64,000 nt of DNA from Paenibacillus humicus NBRC 102415 (GTDB lineage: Bacteria; Bacillota; Bacilli; Paenibacillales; Paenibacillaceae): the NCBI RefSeq assembly GCF_004000905.1, contig NZ_BIMD01000021.1:19514-83513 (forward strand), given 5' to 3'. The position numbers and the translations under genes are program-made. A model generated the notes under the pieces. That model ran no database searches and was not told where the DNA came from. It was given only the letters and a program-made list of their open reading frames with translations. Of the stretch, positions 62,487 through 64,000 are shown in pieces (positions within the stretch are counted from its first letter, which is position 1; every line of letters begins with the position of its first letter).

Positions 62487-62584
62487 AAAAAGTACCCATA
62501 GATGGGCTGCGGAAATAGACCGTATCGGTCAGCCGCAGCTCAGCCGCATCCGCTCCCACCCCCCGAAGAGCATTGATGCGCAGA

Positions 62585-62761
62585 CATTCGGGCAGGTCTC
62601 CTGGCTACAGCTTCATCGTCTCGTGCGCGCCTTCCCGCCATAAAGGCAGTGGCTGCATGCACAGAGGCTCGGCATTCACAGTGGCGGGACCGCGCCGGCT
62701 TCAACCGGACTTCCCTATTAAGCCTGGCGGAATCGGACATGTCCGCGCAAGCACCCGAATG
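62585..62761 (-). ncRNA. Cobalamin riboswitch aptamer
   Basis: Reading the minus strand, CATTCGGG (62761-62754) and CCCGAATG (62592-62585) close P1. Between them lie the family landmarks in order: GGTGC, AATAGGGAAGTCCGG, GCGGTCCCGCCACTGTGA, GCAGCCACTG, GGCGGGAAGG and the B12 box AGCCAGGAGACCTGCC. It lies upstream of the transcobalamin-like gene on the same strand, and a terminator follows, so cobalamin should switch transcription off. Confidence 0.95.
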
Positions 62762-62787
62762 ATTCTGAATATGGAACAATCCCATCT

Positions 62788-62817
62788 ATCATAAGGTTCA
62801 GGCCAGAGGTTTGTCCA
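62788..62817 (-). promoter_or_regulatory. Candidate promoter for the riboswitch leader
   Basis: On the minus strand TGGACA (62817-62812) and TATGAT (62793-62788) are spaced by 18 bases, overlapping the 3' end of the Doc-like gene. Confidence 0.55.
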
Positions 62818-63238
62818 TAGGGGACAGCGATGGCGACGGGGCCTTCAGCCCATGCTCGGCCGGGCAGCGCGCGCGGATCCAGGTCTCGCACTCGTCCAGC
62901 TCCATCTTCCAGGTTGCCGCCAGGATGGCCGCGTCGACGAGATCGTCTTCATCGATCTCCAGCTCGCAGCCGTTCACAAGCAGGAAGGTGAGCATCGCGT
63001 GCATCGCCGTGGCGGCATTGCCCTCCCGAAAAGCGAAGGAGCGGGCCAGTCCATGCCAGTAAAGCGCGGCCTGCCGGATCAGGCTGTCGGAATCCGAGGA
63101 GCCGAAGCTCTCGTGAAAGGGACGATCCACGATTTGAAGCAGGAAGCCGGGATTGCGGAATCCCGGCAAGACGCCGTACGTATCCTGATGAAGCATGTGG
63201 ATCTCGATCAGCTGGGGAATGGTCAGCTTGGTCGTCAT
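62798..63238 (-). CDS. Degenerate Fic/Doc-family protein
   Basis: The 146-residue protein has the Doc layout (LTIPQLIEIHMLHQDTYG; PGFLLQIVDRPF; AALYWHGLARSFAF). The catalytic Fic/Doc motif, normally H-x-F-x-(D/E)-G-N-K-R, reads FAFREGNAATAM here: His, Lys and Arg are replaced by Phe, Ala and Ala. The phosphate-transferring activity should be lost. It overlaps by four bases with a small upstream gene in the order typical of antitoxin-toxin operons (phd-doc). Confidence 0.8.
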   Translation of the reverse strand: MTTKLTIPQLIEIHMLHQDTYGVLPGFRNPGFLLQIVDRPFHESFGSSDSDSLIRQAALYWHGLARSFAFREGNAATAMHAMLTFLLVNGCELEIDEDDLVDAAILAATWKMELDECETWIRARCPAEHGLKAPSPSLSPMDKPLA

Positions 63239-63372
63239 GAGCGATGCGCCAGCTTGCGGAAAGCGATGCGGTGCTTCAGCAGGAGCTGCTTGGCGAGCAG
63301 AAGGACGCGCTCGTCCTGTTCCGCCTCGGAGGGCCTTTTTTTGTCTGGAGAGATGTTTTTTCGTTCCGGCAT
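63235..63372 (-). CDS. Small protein upstream of Doc-like gene, antitoxin-like position (45 aa)
   Basis: The product starts MPERKNISPDKKRPSEAEQD and ends with a Lys/Leu/His-rich helix (LLLAKQLLLKHRIAFRKLAH). Its TGA overlaps the Doc-like ATG (ATGA). AAAGGAG lies 12 bases before its ATG. Position and size fit an antitoxin, but no Phd or AbrB fold is recognisable in so short a sequence. Confidence 0.6.
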   Translation of the reverse strand: MPERKNISPDKKRPSEAEQDERVLLLAKQLLLKHRIAFRKLAHRS

Positions 63373-63421
63373 GGTGGAATCAAGCTCCTTTCAAGTGAGG
63401 GGGACATGTGTTCGTAAACAA

Positions 63422-63450
63422 ATTTTACCATTTCAATCCCTATCAATCAA
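63422..63450 (-). promoter_or_regulatory. Promoter of the small gene/Doc-like operon
   Basis: On the minus strand TTGATT and TAAAAT are spaced by 17 bases in an AT-rich patch. A direct repeat AGTTAAATT (63453-63461 and 63471-63479) just upstream could be a regulator site. Confidence 0.65.
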
Positions 63451-63605
63451 TAGTTAAATTGAACTTTGCAGTTAAATTTGTCCCGGTTCCCGATGTCCTT
63501 GCCTGCATGGTTGGAAAGAGCCGTTCTCCCTTCGATTTCCGCAGAAGCAGCCCTGCTCCACCGGGCCTTCTTTGCCCGCCCGGCCTTCGTGCTCCGTCCG
63601 GCTAT

Positions 63606-64000
63606 TTAGATCCTTTCCGGGGTCGGAATGCCCAGCAGATGGAGGCCGTGCTTAAGCACGGAGGCGGCGGCTCCCGTGAGACGGATGCGGGCAAGGCTGG
63701 CCCCTTCGTCGGCTCCAAGAATGCGTTCGCTGTTGTAGAACCGGTTGAAGCTCTTCGCCAGATCGAGCAGGTAGCGGGCCAGAACCGACGGCTCGTGCTC
63801 GCGCAGCGCGCCGCGAATGGCCTCTGCATAGGTGCCGACAGCCATCAGGCAGGCTCTGGCGGCAGGCGCGGACAAGGCTTCCAGCCTGTCGGGGCAGCCG
63901 GCCGTAAGGTCCGGCTCGCCGGCGGGCGCCGAGCCGGACGGCCCGGACGGCCCGGCGGGAGCAAGCTTTCGGCTTGCCGCCTTGCGCAGCAGGCTGGCGG
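63606..64000 (-). CDS. argS: Arginyl-tRNA synthetase, C-terminal part
   Basis: The frame runs off the right edge. It encodes the class I ArgS anticodon-binding (DALR) domain: ASLLRKAASRK at the left-most visible part, YLLDLAKSFNRFYNSERIL, ARIRLTGAAASVLKHGLHLL and the terminal GIPTPERI. Between the first two lies a Pro/Gly/Ser/Ala-rich insert (about residues 11-45 of the visible part) not usual in ArgS. The start is outside the window. Confidence 0.9.
   Translation of the reverse strand, partial: ASLLRKAASRKLAPAGPSGPSGSAPAGEPDLTAGCPDRLEALSAPAARACLMAVGTYAEAIRGALREHEPSVLARYLLDLAKSFNRFYNSERILGADEGASLARIRLTGAAASVLKHGLHLLGIPTPERI

Overview
The window looks like a chromosomal segment of a high-GC, endospore-forming Firmicute of the Paenibacillaceae, most likely Paenibacillus or a close relative. 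This rests on the strong AGGAGG-type ribosome binding sites with frequent TTG and GTG starts, S-layer-homology (SLH) proteins, YesM/YesN-type two-component systems beside sugar ABC transporters, two LtaS-type lipoteichoic acid synthases, a RelP/YwaC-type small alarmone synthetase, a preQ1-I riboswitch on queCDE, and a YfhD-like small protein. No rRNA, tRNA, CRISPR array, prophage or insertion sequence was recognised.

Layout. 1-2.1 kb: end of an oligopeptide ABC operon (oppDF). 2.1-6.4 kb: pspC-pspA envelope-stress genes, two small genes and a UvrD-type helicase. 6.5-9.6 kb: a MarR regulator with a nitroreductase and a small monooxygenase (an electrophile/quinone-defence set), an acetyltransferase and a divergent IF-3 paralogue. 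9.6-10.6 kb: gene-free and packed with repeat families. 10.6-16.1 kb: AraC regulator and divergent MATE exporter, an ArsB/NhaD-type permease, a DUF2785-like protein and an acetyltransferase. 16.2-28.4 kb, all minus strand: a mannoside-utilisation locus (YesM/YesN, lipoprotein, two permeases, GH125, GH38), interrupted by 1.1 kb of tandem repeats between the two permease genes. 28.6-33.7 kb: queuosine precursor synthesis (preQ1-I riboswitch, queC, queD, queE, then a separate queF) flanking a large membrane protein. 34-39 kb: a truncated amino-acid permease and a giant SLH-anchored subtilase. 39-47 kb: diguanylate cyclase, oxidoreductase, acetyltransferase, PPK2, a hydrolase remnant, RelP. 47-50 kb: a BlaI/M56 pair with clear operators. 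50-60 kb: two ltaS paralogues flanking an ECF sigma/anti-sigma/ABC-exporter operon. 60-63 kb: a cobalamin riboswitch on the minus strand ahead of a secreted protein that combines an alpha-alpha toroid, a DUF4430/transcobalamin C-terminal-like domain and SLH repeats. 62.8-64 kb: a degenerate Fic/Doc protein with a small overlapping upstream gene, then the end of argS.

The most interesting item is the cobalamin-riboswitch-controlled protein at 60.2-62.3 kb. Its domain order resembles animal intrinsic factor/transcobalamin, with a bacterial S-layer anchor added. I infer a cell-surface corrinoid-capture protein made under B12 limitation. A second theme is the density of intergenic minisatellites (periods 6, 12, 18, 23, 30, 35, 38, 46 bp) and of a mirrored four-copy palindromic element found at two loci. 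Related 42-bp in-frame repeats lengthen the N-terminus of QueE and the C-terminus of one LtaS.
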